A DNA stretch of 64,000 nt from an uncultured Saprospiraceae bacterium (lineage in GTDB: Bacteria; Bacteroidota; Bacteroidia; Chitinophagales; Saprospiraceae). This document shows, one piece after another, positions 35,020 through 44,964 of this stretch; the first letter of the stretch is position 1; each line of letters starts with the position of its first letter. The position numbers were made by a program, and so were the translations under genes. Where the stretch lies: the NCBI GenBank assembly GCA_937995755.1, contig CALKJD010000110.1, forward strand, positions 16,313-80,312, written 5' to 3'. The notes beneath the pieces are model-generated. The model was not told the origin of the DNA. It did not search any database and worked only from the letters and a program-made list of their open reading frames with translations.

Positions 35020-36124
35020 TTGCATAATATACATATCGGTTATAATTGGTTTATTTTTTTCAGCTACTGTTTGGGGACAGAAATATAGTACCTATTATGG
35101 TGAAGTGATGGTAGGGAAAGTAGCCAAACATAGAGACGGTTTACTTTATGATGTGCCGCCTGTAAGTATGATATTTCAAGCTGGGAAAGTACTGCAGACA
35201 GATGGTTCCAAGGCTTGGCACGACTACTGGGGTTATCCTCGATTAGAGCGAAGTGTACATCTTAATTTGTTTGGCGATGCCGATGTATTGGGTTATGCTG
35301 TTGGTGCCGCACCAGGGATAGGTTTTTATTTGCATAGAGGCGAGCAATCCGCTTTTTTGCTTCATATGGCCGCAGGTTTTGCTTATCTTTCTAAAGAATA
35401 TAATCCATTAACCAATCCAAAAAATAACGCCATTGGCTCCAATTTTAATAATACGACCCAGGTCAAAGTATCTTACGAGACTCCCTTTGTAAGCGATTTG
35501 TTATTAGATATAGGGTTAGGACTTACCCATTATTCCAATGGGTTGAGCTCTAGTCCAAATAGTGGAATCAATGTAATAGGACTCCACCTAGGTCTTAAGC
35601 CGGCTATATCTAATCGCAGAATTTCAGAAAGCACTAATCTTGAGAAGCGAGAAGAAGTATTTAAGCATTGGGGCGTAAATGGATATGTGAGTTATGGAGT
35701 TGCCGAAAATGGAGTGCCTGGAGGGCCCAAGTACCCTATTAAAAATTATACACTCGGACTCTATTATCAGTCGCACCCCTTTTTGAAATGGCATGCAGGG
35801 ATGGACTATGATTACGCTTTTGGTGATTACGAATTTGCGATTAGAGATTTTCAATCTGAAGAGACTGCTATAGGTCAAGCAACTTCTACAGCAGCGTATG
35901 CCGCATTAGAAGGGATGTTTGGTACAGTAAGCTTTAGGTATCAAATGGGATACTATTTAGATCTCCTGTACGATAAATCCGATTATGTACCCTATTCCAA
36001 GTTCAACGTCATTTATAATATTCCATATGATTTCTATGAAGTGAAACCTTACATTGGAATACTATTAAAAACTCATGTTGCCGTAGCGGATTACGTTGCC
36101 CTACAGGTTGGTTTTGAATGGTAA
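35012..36124 (+). CDS. outer-membrane acyloxyacyl hydrolase (PagL-like)
   Basis: A lipid A deacylase-type beta-barrel. I set the start at ATG 35012, where the signal peptide begins (IIYISVIIGLFFSATVWGQ), giving 370 residues; an in-frame ATG at 34985 would lie deep inside hutH and precede the signal. The mature part has regular barrel strands and the PagL-like catalytic segment GLGLTHYSNGLSSSPNSGIN, with H and S in the T-H-x-S-N-G pattern. It would trim lipid A acyl chains in the outer membrane. It is longer than the typical PagL of 150-180 residues. The coding region overlaps hutH by eight bases, so translation is probably coupled. Confidence 0.8.
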   Translation: MRNCIIYISVIIGLFFSATVWGQKYSTYYGEVMVGKVAKHRDGLLYDVPPVSMIFQAGKVLQTDGSKAWHDYWGYPRLERSVHLNLFGDADVLGYAVGAAPGIGFYLHRGEQSAFLLHMAAGFAYLSKEYNPLTNPKNNAIGSNFNNTTQVKVSYETPFVSDLLLDIGLGLTHYSNGLSSSPNSGINVIGLHLGLKPAISNRRISESTNLEKREEVFKHWGVNGYVSYGVAENGVPGGPKYPIKNYTLGLYYQSHPFLKWHAGMDYDYAFGDYEFAIRDFQSEETAIGQATSTAAYAALEGMFGTVSFRYQMGYYLDLLYDKSDYVPYSKFNVIYNIPYDFYEVKPYIGILLKTHVAVADYVALQVGFEW

Positions 36125-36248
36125 TTATGCGTAATTTAGCACAGCATGGTATTCAGCTAGGTGGATTCACCATTGATCCTTACGCAAATAACAGTCGTGC
36201 TAGCAAATTGAATTGCCGTTAGCATGAACGCATAGAAATGAAAACATT

Positions 36249-36277
36249 TGCATTTAAAAACGCAATGCAGTTTTTTT
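36249..36277 (+). terminator. intrinsic terminator of the PagL-like gene
   Basis: A 6-bp stem TGCATT / AATGCA followed by a run of seven T. The stem is short, so confidence is moderate. Confidence 0.5.
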
Positions 36278-36287
36278 ACTCTTCAGA

Positions 36288-36593
36288 TTAATCCAAATAC
36301 TCTTCAAGTTTAGAGACGAGCACTTGCTTGCTTTGGCCTCCAGTATGCCTCCATTGTAATTCACCTTTGTCATAGATCATAAGTGTAGGAATACTTCTTA
36401 CCTCAAGCTGCTGCGCAAGTTCTTCATTCTTGTCAATATTTATTTTTATTATCCTTACTTGATCTCCTAATTCTTCCTTTACTTCTTGGATTACAGGCAT
36501 CATTGCTTTACATGGTCCGCACCAGTCAGCATAGAAATCTATCAATACTGGAAGTCCATCATCTATCAGATTGTGAAAATTAGTCTTTGCCAT
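36288..36593 (-). CDS. trxA: thioredoxin
   Basis: A 101-residue cytoplasmic disulfide reductase. The active site is WCGPCK with Cys25 and Cys28, followed by the conserved Asp/Lys pattern and the cis-Pro segment RSIPTLMIYDKGE. It is divergent from the FKBP lipoprotein gene. It could recycle the Bcp peroxiredoxin, but that is only inferred. Confidence 0.95.
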   Translation of the reverse strand: MAKTNFHNLIDDGLPVLIDFYADWCGPCKAMMPVIQEVKEELGDQVRIIKINIDKNEELAQQLEVRSIPTLMIYDKGELQWRHTGGQSKQVLVSKLEEYLD

Positions 36594-36605
36594 GATATAT
36601 TAATT

Positions 36606-36613
36606 TATTTTTG
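36606..36613 (+). promoter_or_regulatory. candidate -7 box for the FKBP-AlkB operon
   Basis: TATTTTTG, an exact TAnnTTTG match, 54 bases before the FKBP ATG. A TTG lies 16 bases upstream, slightly too close for a standard -33. Confidence 0.35.
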
Positions 36614-36667
36614 TGTCTACTTTGTTAATCGGAGCGTTTCGCTCTATTCATTGTTATAAAAGATATT

Positions 36668-37231
36668 ATGAAGAAGATAGTTCAATTAATTTGTATTGCG
36701 TTAATAACATTATCACTTGGATGTAAGTCAGATCACAAAACTGCAACAGTTGATGGTGTTGGGAAAGTGGATATGACTAATAAGTCAGTAGATGTCAATC
36801 AGCTCTATCAGTTTTACTACAGTAATCCTCAGACTTTGGATGAAAGGCAGGAAAATGAGATTATCGATTATATCATAGATAAAGATCTAGCGCCAACAAG
36901 ATCAGTCACTGGATTGTATTATCAGATCATAGAAGAGGGGACAGGCGAAAGGATCAAGCCAGGCGATCAATTAGAGGTTCATTATACTGGACGTTTCTTA
37001 GATGGTAAGGTCTTCGATAGCAGTGTAGAGAGAGGCAAGCCTTTGGGGTTCAAGTTAGGAACCCAAGGTCTTATTCAAGGATGGCTTGAAGGCTTAAGAT
37101 ATATGAAAGAAGGATCAAAAATGATTCTTGTTGTTCCATCTCGATTGGCTTACAAAGGACAGGGATTTAGTACGATGATTGGTCCAGATACACCTCTGAC
37201 ATTTGAGATGGAAGTCATCAAGGTGAATTAG
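36668..37231 (+). CDS. FKBP-type peptidyl-prolyl isomerase lipoprotein
   Basis: 187 residues. The signal ends with a lipobox (LSLGC, Cys19). A helical spacer precedes one FKBP domain (residues about 85-187): GDQLEVHYTGRFLDGKVFDS, RGKPLGFKLG, GWLEGLRYMKEGSKMILVVP and GPDTPLTFEMEV, with the aromatic pocket residues in place. It likely folds periplasmic or outer-membrane proteins. The next gene starts nine bases on, so the two form an operon with an AlkB homologue. Confidence 0.92.
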   Translation: MKKIVQLICIALITLSLGCKSDHKTATVDGVGKVDMTNKSVDVNQLYQFYYSNPQTLDERQENEIIDYIIDKDLAPTRSVTGLYYQIIEEGTGERIKPGDQLEVHYTGRFLDGKVFDSSVERGKPLGFKLGTQGLIQGWLEGLRYMKEGSKMILVVPSRLAYKGQGFSTMIGPDTPLTFEMEVIKVN

Positions 37232-37240
37232 CATATCCCA

Positions 37241-37819
37241 ATGCACATTCCGTTACAAGATGCTGAGATAATATACCTCCATGATTTTATTTCTCATGAT
37301 GAGAGTATCCATTATCTTGAAATTCTGTTGGATCAAATTGATTGGCAGCAGAACCAAATTAAGATGTTTGGTAAAGTGTATGATGAACCTCGACTTACGG
37401 CATGGTATGGCGATCAAGGATTGAGTTATACTTACTCTGGAATTCAGCTAGAACCTAAGCCATGGACAGGAGTGCTGCAGCGGTTAAAGGAGAAAGTGAG
37501 TGAAGTCGCTAAGACTCAGTTTAACAGCGCTTTACTTAACTATTATAGAGATGGTCAAGATTCTATGGGCTATCATCAGGACAATGAGAAAGAGTTAGGA
37601 ATTAATCCGACGATAGCATCGCTTACTTTTGGAGCAGAGCGTACCTTTCAACTGAAGCATATTACTGACAAATCAATTAAGCGTAAGGATATTCCATTAA
37701 AGAGTGGATCGCTCTTAATCATGGCAGGCGCTACTCAGCATCACTGGAAGCATCAGATTCCAAAGACGAAGAAGCATGTTGGTCCAAGATTAAATATTAC
37801 GTTTAGGGTAATTCTTTAG
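37241..37819 (+). CDS. AlkB-type 2-oxoglutarate/Fe(II) dioxygenase
   Basis: 192 residues. The core shows H-x-D in MGYHQDNEKELG, the distal His in TQHHWKHQIP, and the R-L-N-x-T-F-R segment that binds 2-oxoglutarate and finishes the fold. NYYRDGQDSMGYHQDNE is the standard AlkB nucleotide-pocket stretch. It probably reverses alkylation damage on DNA or RNA bases. Its pairing with a periplasmic isomerase is odd and may be chance. Confidence 0.93.
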   Translation: MHIPLQDAEIIYLHDFISHDESIHYLEILLDQIDWQQNQIKMFGKVYDEPRLTAWYGDQGLSYTYSGIQLEPKPWTGVLQRLKEKVSEVAKTQFNSALLNYYRDGQDSMGYHQDNEKELGINPTIASLTFGAERTFQLKHITDKSIKRKDIPLKSGSLLIMAGATQHHWKHQIPKTKKHVGPRLNITFRVIL

Positions 37820-37838
37820 AGTACGCTGGAGCGAATGA

Positions 37839-38324
37839 TTAATCGGTTGACTTCTTGGTTCTATCACAAGCACCATCGCATTTACCATATAGGTTGAGCG
37901 AATGATGAGTCACTTTAAAGTGTAATATCTCACCCATCATACTCTTAATCTGTTGGATACGAGGATCGCAAAACTCGAGTACTTTGCTGCAGTCCACACA
38001 AATCAAATGATCATGTTGCTTATAACCATATGACTTTTCGTACTGCGCCAGATTCTTTCCAAATTGATTTTTGCTTACAAGGTCACAATTTACTAATAGC
38101 TCAAGGGTATTATACACAGTCGCACGACTTACACGATAGTTTTGATTCTTCATGTGTATGTACAAGGCCTCTGCATCGAAGTGGTCAGATCTGCGATAGA
38201 TCTCTTCCAAGATTGCATAGCGCTCTGGTGTCTTTCGATGTGAGTTAGACACTAAGTGGGAAGTAAAAATAGCTTTCACCTCTTCTATAAGTTGCTCGTT
38301 ATTTTCTATAGCCTCTTGGTTCAT
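37839..38324 (-). CDS. fur: Fur family transcriptional regulator
   Basis: 161 residues. The N-terminal winged helix includes [15 protein letters not shown] and [17 protein letters not shown]. The dimer domain holds [15 protein letters not shown] and a second pair in [10 protein letters not shown], giving two CxxC-type zinc-binding pairs. It senses a metal (Fe, Zn or Mn) or peroxide; which cannot be told from sequence. It starts eight bases after the rsh stop and is probably co-transcribed with it. Confidence 0.9.
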   Translation of the reverse strand: MNQEAIENNEQLIEEVKAIFTSHLVSNSHRKTPERYAILEEIYRRSDHFDAEALYIHMKNQNYRVSRATVYNTLELLVNCDLVSKNQFGKNLAQYEKSYGYKQHDHLICVDCSKVLEFCDPRIQQIKSMMGEILHFKVTHHSLNLYGKCDGACDRTKKSTD

Positions 38325-38332
38325 AATTTCAA

Positions 38333-40549
38333 TTAATTATCTGCTTTTGAGATACGACTGACAGAAGATACTCCATCCACCTTCTCCACTGCTCTTAGAA
38401 CAACGGTAAGTTGATTTGTGTTTTTCACTACTATACTTATTCTTCCTTCGAATACACCTTCTGTCCCAGCGATTGCAAATGATCTAATATCTATTCCTAG
38501 TTTATTAGATATTTCATTGGTCAAAGCTTGTATTACACCTACTCCGCTATCTACTCCTGTTACGAGTAAATCTACTACAAATTCTGAGGATACCGAATTA
38601 CTCCATTCTGCCTTCAATATTCTATAGCCGTAGTTAGCCATCAAATGAGTTGCATTAGGGCAGTTGGTTCGGTGAATCTTGAGTCCTGTAGTCGCCGTTA
38701 GATATCCGAATATATCATCTCCTTGTACTGGGCTACAGCAGTTAGATAATGAAAATTGATAGATGTCAGCTGGTTCGCCATTAACTAAGATGTTACTCTT
38801 GTTTTCGTGTAGTTTCTTAGGTTTCTTGTCGTCGCTCGGTGATTGAGTCGCTTTTTCTACTTCACGGAGTACGAGATTGTGATCTACGACATCAAATGCC
38901 TTGAGTTCGGCTACTCTGATATGATCGTTTGCCAGAGCAAAGTACAAGTCTGGTCTTGAGACAAATCCAAAATGCTTTACTAGCATATCTATATTGTCGT
39001 CAAAATTAACCTTAAGATGTTTCAGCTTTCTCTGAAGGGCCTCTTTTCCTAGCTCACCTTTTTTACGGCGAACTTCTTTCATGGCGGATCTTATTTTAGA
39101 TCTTGCTTTTCCAGTCACCACCATCTTAAGCCAGTTTTCAGTAGGCTTTTGACTCTTAGTAGTGGTTACATGTACTTGGTCACCATTTTGAAGTTTGTAC
39201 CCCATAGGTACCAACTTGTTATTGATTTTAATCGCAGTGGCATGATAGCCTACATCGGAGTGCACATCAAATGCAAAATCTAATGCTGTGGCTCCTTTTG
39301 GTAATATTTTCATGTCACCATTAGGCGTAAAAGCATATATTTCCTCTGCAAACAGATTACTCTTAAAGTCATTTAAGAACTCAAGCGCACTATTATGTTG
39401 TGTGTCTAGTACCTCTCTAATATTAGAAAGCCATCTATCGTAAACGCTATGTTCATTTTTGATACCCTTGTATTTCCAGTGTGCCGCAAATCCTTTCTCG
39501 GCAATTTCATCCATTCGTTCACTTCTAATCTGGACTTCTACGAATCTACCTTTAGGTCCAATCACGGTCGTGTGAAGTGATTCATAACCATTTCCCTTAG
39601 GTGTCGTTACCCAATCCTTAAGTCGCTCAGGTATAGGGTTATAGACGTCAGTGATAATGCTGTATACTTGCCAGCAAAAGCTTTTTTCTTTCTCTTTTGG
39701 CGTATCTACGATGATCCTTACCGCAAAAATGTCATAGATCTCATTGAATGGTATTTTCTTCGTTTTGATCTTATTATATATACTCGATATGGCCTTGATT
39801 CTACTTTGTGTACGATAAGGAATATCTAGTTCGTCCAGTTTTGCAGCCATTGGTTTAATGAAAGCCGCGATGTATTCTTTACGATCAGTCGCTGTCTCAC
39901 TAATTTTTTGCTTTAAATCTTCATAGACATCTGGCTCATTGATTTTTAGACAGAGATCTTGAAATTCTGTTTTGATCTTATAAAGTCCAAGTCTATGAGC
40001 CAAGGGCATGTATATATAGCTAGTTTCTGCTGCTATCTTAAGTTGCTTATGTCTAGGCATTGAGCCTATAGTACGAAGGTTGTGTATCCTATCGCACATC
40101 TTGATTAATATCACCCTAACATCTTCTACTAGAGTACTCAGTACTTTTTTGAAGTTTTCTGCTTGCGGACTTTCTACGTTGTAGAGTCCATCAAGTTTGG
40201 TGAGCCCATCTACGATCTTTACTACTTTGGGATTAAATTCTCTGGCGATATCTTCTAAGGTATACTCTGTATCTTCGACTACGTCATGAAGTATAGCACA
40301 AACTACGGCTGTAGGTCCTAGGCCCATCTCTTCAAACGCGATACGAGCTACTTCGATAGGGTGGAGGATATACGGCTCCCCAGACTTCCTTCTTTGAAAT
40401 CTATGACCATGTACAGCTATTTCATAAGCACGTTCTAGGTACTTATTATCGTCACCTGAGAGTTTCGGCTTTATTTTAATCATCAAACTGTCAAATGCAG
40501 CTCTGATTTCTTCGTGCTCAACTTGTGTTAATTCTTTCGTCGCTGCCAT
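38333..40549 (-). CDS. bifunctional (p)ppGpp synthetase/hydrolase (Rsh)
   Basis: 738 residues with the full long-RSH order. The HD hydrolase domain has ILHDVVEDT with the intact HDxxED and [22 protein letters not shown]. The synthetase domain includes [20 protein letters not shown] and [16 protein letters not shown]. The TGS domain ([20 protein letters not shown]) and the C-terminal ACT domain follow. Hydrolase residues are retained, so it is SpoT/Rel-like and probably bifunctional. The start ATG at 40549 precedes the conserved N-terminus directly. It forms a likely operon with fur. Confidence 0.95.
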   Translation of the reverse strand: MAATKELTQVEHEEIRAAFDSLMIKIKPKLSGDDNKYLERAYEIAVHGHRFQRRKSGEPYILHPIEVARIAFEEMGLGPTAVVCAILHDVVEDTEYTLEDIAREFNPKVVKIVDGLTKLDGLYNVESPQAENFKKVLSTLVEDVRVILIKMCDRIHNLRTIGSMPRHKQLKIAAETSYIYMPLAHRLGLYKIKTEFQDLCLKINEPDVYEDLKQKISETATDRKEYIAAFIKPMAAKLDELDIPYRTQSRIKAISSIYNKIKTKKIPFNEIYDIFAVRIIVDTPKEKEKSFCWQVYSIITDVYNPIPERLKDWVTTPKGNGYESLHTTVIGPKGRFVEVQIRSERMDEIAEKGFAAHWKYKGIKNEHSVYDRWLSNIREVLDTQHNSALEFLNDFKSNLFAEEIYAFTPNGDMKILPKGATALDFAFDVHSDVGYHATAIKINNKLVPMGYKLQNGDQVHVTTTKSQKPTENWLKMVVTGKARSKIRSAMKEVRRKKGELGKEALQRKLKHLKVNFDDNIDMLVKHFGFVSRPDLYFALANDHIRVAELKAFDVVDHNLVLREVEKATQSPSDDKKPKKLHENKSNILVNGEPADIYQFSLSNCCSPVQGDDIFGYLTATTGLKIHRTNCPNATHLMANYGYRILKAEWSNSVSSEFVVDLLVTGVDSGVGVIQALTNEISNKLGIDIRSFAIAGTEGVFEGRISIVVKNTNQLTVVLRAVEKVDGVSSVSRISKADN

Positions 40550-40742
40550 GGTTCGATAATGCTTAGAGGTATAGAATACTATTAAGTATAATACTACAAA
40601 AATGGTTCCTCTTCGTTAAATTACATGTAGTTTAAATCGTTATGTATTAGGGATTGCTCTACTTTTTGAGGCCTAAAGTGCGATCATAATAGTAGCTCTA
40701 AAATAATTCCTTCAAAACATGGATTATTTTGTAAAAAGATAT

Positions 40743-40750
40743 TACATTTG
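40743..40750 (+). promoter_or_regulatory. candidate tRNA-Leu promoter -7 box
   Basis: TACATTTG is an exact TAnnTTTG match 31 bases upstream of the tRNA 5' end. Confidence 0.5.
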
Positions 40751-40781
40751 CAGCGCTTTAAGAAAGATGAAGTTCTTTCAT

Positions 40782-40863
40782 GCGGGTGTGATGAAATTGG
40801 TAGACATGCTAGACTTAGGATCTAGTGCTTCACGGCGTGGGGGTTCGAGTCCCTCCACCCGCA
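40782..40863 (+). tRNA. tRNA-Leu(UAG)
   Basis: An 82-base cloverleaf. The acceptor arms GCGGGTG (40782-40788) and CACCCGC (40856-40862) pair fully, with discriminator A at 40863. The anticodon stem CTAGA/TCTAG encloses the loop CTTAGGA, giving anticodon TAG and decoding CUA leucine. The T arm carries GGTTCGAGTCC and a long variable arm is present, as expected for Leu. CCA is not encoded. Confidence 0.97.
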
Positions 40864-40904
40864 CATATTTTTCAGTACTTCCATCTTTAAGATGTTTTAT
40901 AAAT

Positions 40905-40944
40905 AAATGCTTTTCTTATGCTCTTTTTGCTGGGAAAAGCATTT
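40905..40944 (+). terminator. terminator after the tRNA
   Basis: An 11-bp stem AAATGCTTTTC / GAAAAGCATTT with an 18-base T-rich loop. The T-run after it is weak. Confidence 0.5.
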
Positions 40945-41094
40945 GTGTTTATAGACATTCTAACTTGTGAGTGAGCCCAATCAATAGTTGAATTGGGTCG
41001 AATGAAAAAATAAATTCACAACAATAATAAGGTCGCACAGTTGTTATAGACGATTAGAGCGATTCATACCAATCAGTAAATACACATATTAGAT

Positions 41095-42486
41095 ATGAAA
41101 ATTGATAGAAAAGACACAGGAAACGGAACTGGGACTATCACGATCACAGTAGAAACAGCTGACATCAAAGACAAGTACAATACAAGTCTGAAAGATTATA
41201 GCAGTAAAGCTCAGATCAAAGGATTCCGTAAGGGGAAAACTCCTGTTAACTTTATCAAAAAGATGCATGGTCACAGTATTCTAGCGGATACGATTAATAA
41301 TGTGATGCAAGCAGAATTGAATGATTACATCAAATCTGAAGAGCTAGATCTTATCGGTCAGCCGATACCATCTGAGACGGAAAAAGATCAGATGAATCTA
41401 GATCCATTTAAATTAGAAGATATTACTTTCAACTTTGATTTTGCACAAGCACCAAAGTTAGATTTAAAATCAGGTAAAGATCTTGGTACATATACTACAT
41501 ATGATGTACAGGTTCCTGACGAAATGATAGAAGAAGAGATTGCCAATGGATTAAAGAGATTGGGAACTCAAGAGGAGACGGATGAAACAGTGATAGAAAA
41601 TGACCTTGTTACTGTAATGGCCGTCGAGCTTGATGGTAAAAAGGTAAAAGAAGGTGGCCACGAGACTGAATTCTCTGTACTTGTAAATATGATTAAGGAT
41701 GAAAAGGCTAAAAAAGCTTTTTTAGGATCTAAAAAAGGTGATTCTCTTGATTTTGATGTTTACACATTAGAAAACGGTACTACTGACGACTATGTGGCTA
41801 AGTATCTACTAAAGTTAGATCCTGAAGAGGCTGCTAATGTGGGTAAAATGTTTAGAGGAGAAGTGACTAAAGTGATGAGAGTAACTGAGGCAGAGAAAAA
41901 TGCTGAATTCTTCCAAAAGTTTACTGGTGATGAGTCGATAGATACAGAAGAGAAAGCTAAGGATGCGATCAGAGCAAATGTAAAGAAGCATTACAATAAA
42001 GAAAGCGATAACTTATTGAAAGGGAAAATCGCAAGTGATTTGATTGAGAAAAATCCAGTTGAATTTCCTGAAGTTTTCATGAAAAGATGGATTCGCGTAG
42101 CAACTGAAAATGCTGAATCGTTGGATATAGATCAAGAGTACGATGCATATGCTAAGCAACTACAATGGACGCTTATTAAATCTCAGCTCATGGAGCAGCA
42201 TAAAGTGGAGGTGTCAGAAGATGATATCAAAGCAGCGGCAAGAGAGAGAGTATTATCGTATTTTGGTGGTGGAGCTGCAGGTGTAGATGAAGCGATGATC
42301 GAAGGAATTATACCAAGATTACTTAATGATCAGCAACAATTAAATCAAATTTATACAGGAGTTGAATTTGATAAATTGATGAATGCATTGATGAAAGAAG
42401 TCAAAACAGATGTAAAGTCATTGAACACTGACGAGTTTAAAGGTGTTGTAGATGCTTACAACGAAGAGATGAAAGCTAAGGGGTAA
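41095..42486 (+). CDS. tig: trigger factor
   Basis: A ribosome-associated chaperone and first gene of a tig-clpP-clpX cluster. In 463 residues the ribosome-binding N-domain shows the signature GFRKGKTPVNFIKK near residues 42-55. The helical C-domain is visible (NVKKHYNKESDNLL, DIDQEYDAYAKQLQWTLIKS). The central isomerase domain is poorly recognisable, as is common in Bacteroidota trigger factors. ATG 41095 is followed directly by a typical N-terminal strand. clpP starts 61 bases after it. Confidence 0.93.
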   Translation: MKIDRKDTGNGTGTITITVETADIKDKYNTSLKDYSSKAQIKGFRKGKTPVNFIKKMHGHSILADTINNVMQAELNDYIKSEELDLIGQPIPSETEKDQMNLDPFKLEDITFNFDFAQAPKLDLKSGKDLGTYTTYDVQVPDEMIEEEIANGLKRLGTQEETDETVIENDLVTVMAVELDGKKVKEGGHETEFSVLVNMIKDEKAKKAFLGSKKGDSLDFDVYTLENGTTDDYVAKYLLKLDPEEAANVGKMFRGEVTKVMRVTEAEKNAEFFQKFTGDESIDTEEKAKDAIRANVKKHYNKESDNLLKGKIASDLIEKNPVEFPEVFMKRWIRVATENAESLDIDQEYDAYAKQLQWTLIKSQLMEQHKVEVSEDDIKAAARERVLSYFGGGAAGVDEAMIEGIIPRLLNDQQQLNQIYTGVEFDKLMNALMKEVKTDVKSLNTDEFKGVVDAYNEEMKAKG

Positions 42487-42547
42487 TTTCAATTATTCTT
42501 AGTACTTTTCATTATTATTGACAGAGTTATAAAATAGAAAAGAAGAT

Positions 42548-43249
42548 ATGTTTCCAAAAGATGAATTTAGAAAGTATGCTACTAAGCACCTCAATATGAG
42601 TGGCATGCACCTCGATAAATACATGGGGGCTACAGTACCTAATATCAATGGCTTTACACCTCAAGTAATTGAGGAGCGCCAGATGAACGTAGCGAGTATG
42701 GATGTATTCTCAAGATTGATGATGGATAGAATCATTTTTATGGGGGTACCTGTAAATGACTATGTAGCTAATGTTATCCAAGCACAATTGTTATTTTTAG
42801 AGTCCACAGACCCTAAGAGAGATATACAAATGTTTATTAACAGTCCTGGAGGATCTGTAATAGCAGGAATGGGTATCTATGATACAATGCAATATGTAGC
42901 TCCGGATGTAGGGACTATTTGTACTGGTTTAGCTGCTAGTATGGGAGCTGTACTATTATGTGCAGGTGTCAAAGGTAAGCGTACATGTTTACAGCATAGT
43001 AGAGTGATGATACATCAGCCAAGTGGAGGGATGCAAGGTCAGTTTACAGATATGGAAATATCGTACAACTTGATTAAAAAGTTGAGAGATGAATTATACG
43101 AAATCATGGCTCATCACACAGGTAAAACTTTTGATGAAATCCTTAATGATTCTATGCGTGATAACTGGATGACAGCTACAGAAGCTAGAGATTATGGATT
43201 GGTAGATGAAGTACTGGATAGAAAAAATCCAAGAAGTAAAGAAGCGTAA
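42548..43249 (+). CDS. clpP: ATP-dependent Clp protease proteolytic subunit
   Basis: A serine protease that forms tetradecamers with ClpX or ClpA-type unfoldases. The nucleophile Ser131 lies in TGLAASMGAV and His156 in MIHQPSGG, a spacing of 25 residues as in E. coli ClpP; NSPGGSVIAGMGIYDTM forms the oxyanion strand. The N-terminus is longer than usual (about 20 residues with MSGMHLDKYMG), possibly a propeptide. It lies between tig and clpX. Confidence 0.97.
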   Translation: MFPKDEFRKYATKHLNMSGMHLDKYMGATVPNINGFTPQVIEERQMNVASMDVFSRLMMDRIIFMGVPVNDYVANVIQAQLLFLESTDPKRDIQMFINSPGGSVIAGMGIYDTMQYVAPDVGTICTGLAASMGAVLLCAGVKGKRTCLQHSRVMIHQPSGGMQGQFTDMEISYNLIKKLRDELYEIMAHHTGKTFDEILNDSMRDNWMTATEARDYGLVDEVLDRKNPRSKEA

Positions 43250-43270
43250 TTAAGTTTCAACTTCGATAAA

Positions 43271-43329
43271 AAATGCATATGATGCAATTGTCTTTTTCAA
43301 TGGGAACGATGATAGTGTCATATGCATTT
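43271..43329. repeat. long-range inverted repeat between clpP and clpX
   Basis: A perfect 12-bp inverted repeat (AAATGCATATGA at 43271-43282 and TCATATGCATTT at 43318-43329) with a 35-base loop. The T-run after it is poor, so it may be an mRNA processing or stability element rather than a terminator. Confidence 0.55.
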
Positions 43330-43430
43330 CTATTATAGCTATGGTTAAGTAATGCCAGTATGTTTTCAAGCATAGAGGTTATGTCTACTATAGAGTTGAA
43401 GGTCTTGTCGTAGTATTTATTATGGCAATA

Positions 43431-43438
43431 TAAATTTG
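43431..43438 (+). promoter_or_regulatory. candidate clpX promoter -7 box
   Basis: TAAATTTG, an exact TAnnTTTG match, 33 bases before the clpX ATG. A TTG lies 23 bases upstream, slightly further than usual. It suggests clpX can be transcribed separately from tig-clpP. Confidence 0.4.
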
Positions 43439-43470
43439 GGACCAATTAGTGTTATTAAAAACAGTCTGAT

Positions 43471-44706
43471 ATGAAAAATAAAAAGCTAAAGTGCTCATTT
43501 TGTGGTAGAGATAAGAGTGAAGCTCTTGTGTTGATTGCAGGTATAGAAGGTCATATTTGTGATGTGTGTATAGAGCAAGCTTATGAAATAGTATCTGATG
43601 AAGTAGGTGCTAAAACTGAAGGTGAGGGAGGACATGAGTTTAATATATCTGAAGATATAAAGCCTGTAGATATCAAAAGGTATTTAGATCAGTATGTAAT
43701 TGGTCAAACAGAAGCTAAGAAATACTTGTCTGTAGCAGTTTATAATCATTATAAAAGATTGAAATTCAATAAGGTGGATGATGTAGAGATACAGAAGTCT
43801 AACATTATGTTTATTGGTGAGACAGGTACAGGAAAAACATTGTTGGCCAAGACAATAGCTAAGTTTTTACAGGTTCCTTTTACTATTGTAGATGCTACAG
43901 TATTTACAGAGGCAGGGTATGTAGGCGAGGATGTTGAAAGTATGTTGAGTAGGCTATTGCAAGCGTGTGATTTCAATGTAGAAGCGGCTCAGAAGGGTAT
44001 CGTCTATATTGATGAAATAGATAAGATTGCTCGTAAAAATGACAACCCAAGTATCACTCGTGATGTATCTGGAGAAGGTGTACAGCAAGCTATGCTGAAA
44101 ATGCTGGAAGGTACTGTAGTGAATGTGCCACCACAAGGAGGGCGTAAACATCCAGAACAAAGTATGATTAAGGTTGATACTAATGATATTTTGTTTATCT
44201 GCGGTGGTGCTTTTGATGGAATCCAGAAGCTTATAGCTAAGAGGTACAATACTCAGGTCATAGGATTTAGTACTGATGAGAGTGAGCAGATAGATAGCGA
44301 TAATCTATTACAATATGTATCGCATCAAGATATCAAATCATTTGGACTCATCCCTGAGCTGATTGGTAGGATTCCGGTACTTACTTATTTGGAACCTTTG
44401 AATAAAGAGACGCTTATAAGTATCTTAACGGAGCCTAAGAATGCGTTGCTCAAGCAATATTCGAGGCTTTTTGAAATGGAGGGAATTACGCTTTCGTTTA
44501 CAAAAGAAGCAATGGATTATATTGCAGGTAAGGCACTTGATTATAAGTTAGGGGCTAGAGGTCTAAGATCTATATGTGAGGCTATACTTACAGATGCTAT
44601 GTTTGAGTTGCCTTCTCATGGTGATATCAAAGAATTTGAAGTAGATCTGACTTATGCAAAAGATAAAGTCGACAAATCTAAACTCGAAAAGCTTAAAGTG
44701 GCATAG
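43471..44706 (+). CDS. clpX: ClpX, ATP-dependent protein unfoldase
   Basis: An AAA+ unfoldase feeding ClpP. The 411 residues begin with the C4 zinc-binding domain ([17 protein letters not shown]). Then come Walker A ([12 protein letters not shown]), the GYVGED pore loop, Walker B ([11 protein letters not shown]), the long conserved [17 protein letters not shown], and QVIGFST, which carries the IGF tripeptide that docks ClpP. All functional elements are intact. Confidence 0.98.
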   Translation: MKNKKLKCSFCGRDKSEALVLIAGIEGHICDVCIEQAYEIVSDEVGAKTEGEGGHEFNISEDIKPVDIKRYLDQYVIGQTEAKKYLSVAVYNHYKRLKFNKVDDVEIQKSNIMFIGETGTGKTLLAKTIAKFLQVPFTIVDATVFTEAGYVGEDVESMLSRLLQACDFNVEAAQKGIVYIDEIDKIARKNDNPSITRDVSGEGVQQAMLKMLEGTVVNVPPQGGRKHPEQSMIKVDTNDILFICGGAFDGIQKLIAKRYNTQVIGFSTDESEQIDSDNLLQYVSHQDIKSFGLIPELIGRIPVLTYLEPLNKETLISILTEPKNALLKQYSRLFEMEGITLSFTKEAMDYIAGKALDYKLGARGLRSICEAILTDAMFELPSHGDIKEFEVDLTYAKDKVDKSKLEKLKVA

Positions 44707-44826
44707 TCTGTCCACATTTGAACTGCTTTCTACCTAAATTTAGGTAGATCAAATATTCCAGTTATAAATATACTATTAAAGTAACGCATATGCTTTTTTG
44801 TGTTACGTGTTAAGGCTATCTTAGCA

Positions 44827-44861
44827 TTTGGTAAGGGTTGGTGATTCGATCCCTTACCAAA
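44827..44861. repeat. 11-bp stem-loop upstream of the giant secreted protein
   Basis: TTTGGTAAGGG pairs perfectly with CCCTTACCAAA around a 13-base loop, without a T-run. A separate 18-base perfect palindrome (CTACCTAAATTTAGGTAG) lies at 44730-44747 in the same spacer. Either could be a clpX terminator, an operator or part of the leader of the 44965 gene. Confidence 0.5.
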
Positions 44862-44964
44862 TTAGACTAAGGACCTAATAGATCGAGAACTACATTTCAT
44901 TTTGGCGGAAGCTGGAATGATTAAAATGATGTATTCTACTTAAAGATTTTAAACCCTCGATCAT

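Noticed and set aside
40719..40970. An 83-codon frame over the tRNA region
   Set aside because: It is the tRNA-Leu gene read as protein; the cloverleaf explains the sequence fully.
43257..43445. Minus-strand frame of 62 codons between clpP and clpX
   Set aside because: It lies in a spacer with a structured inverted repeat, has no promoter and no similarity that I recognise.
44838..44862. tRNA-like T-arm sequence (GTGATTCGATCCC)
   Set aside because: The T-stem arms do not pair and no other cloverleaf parts are present; a simple 11-bp stem-loop explains it.
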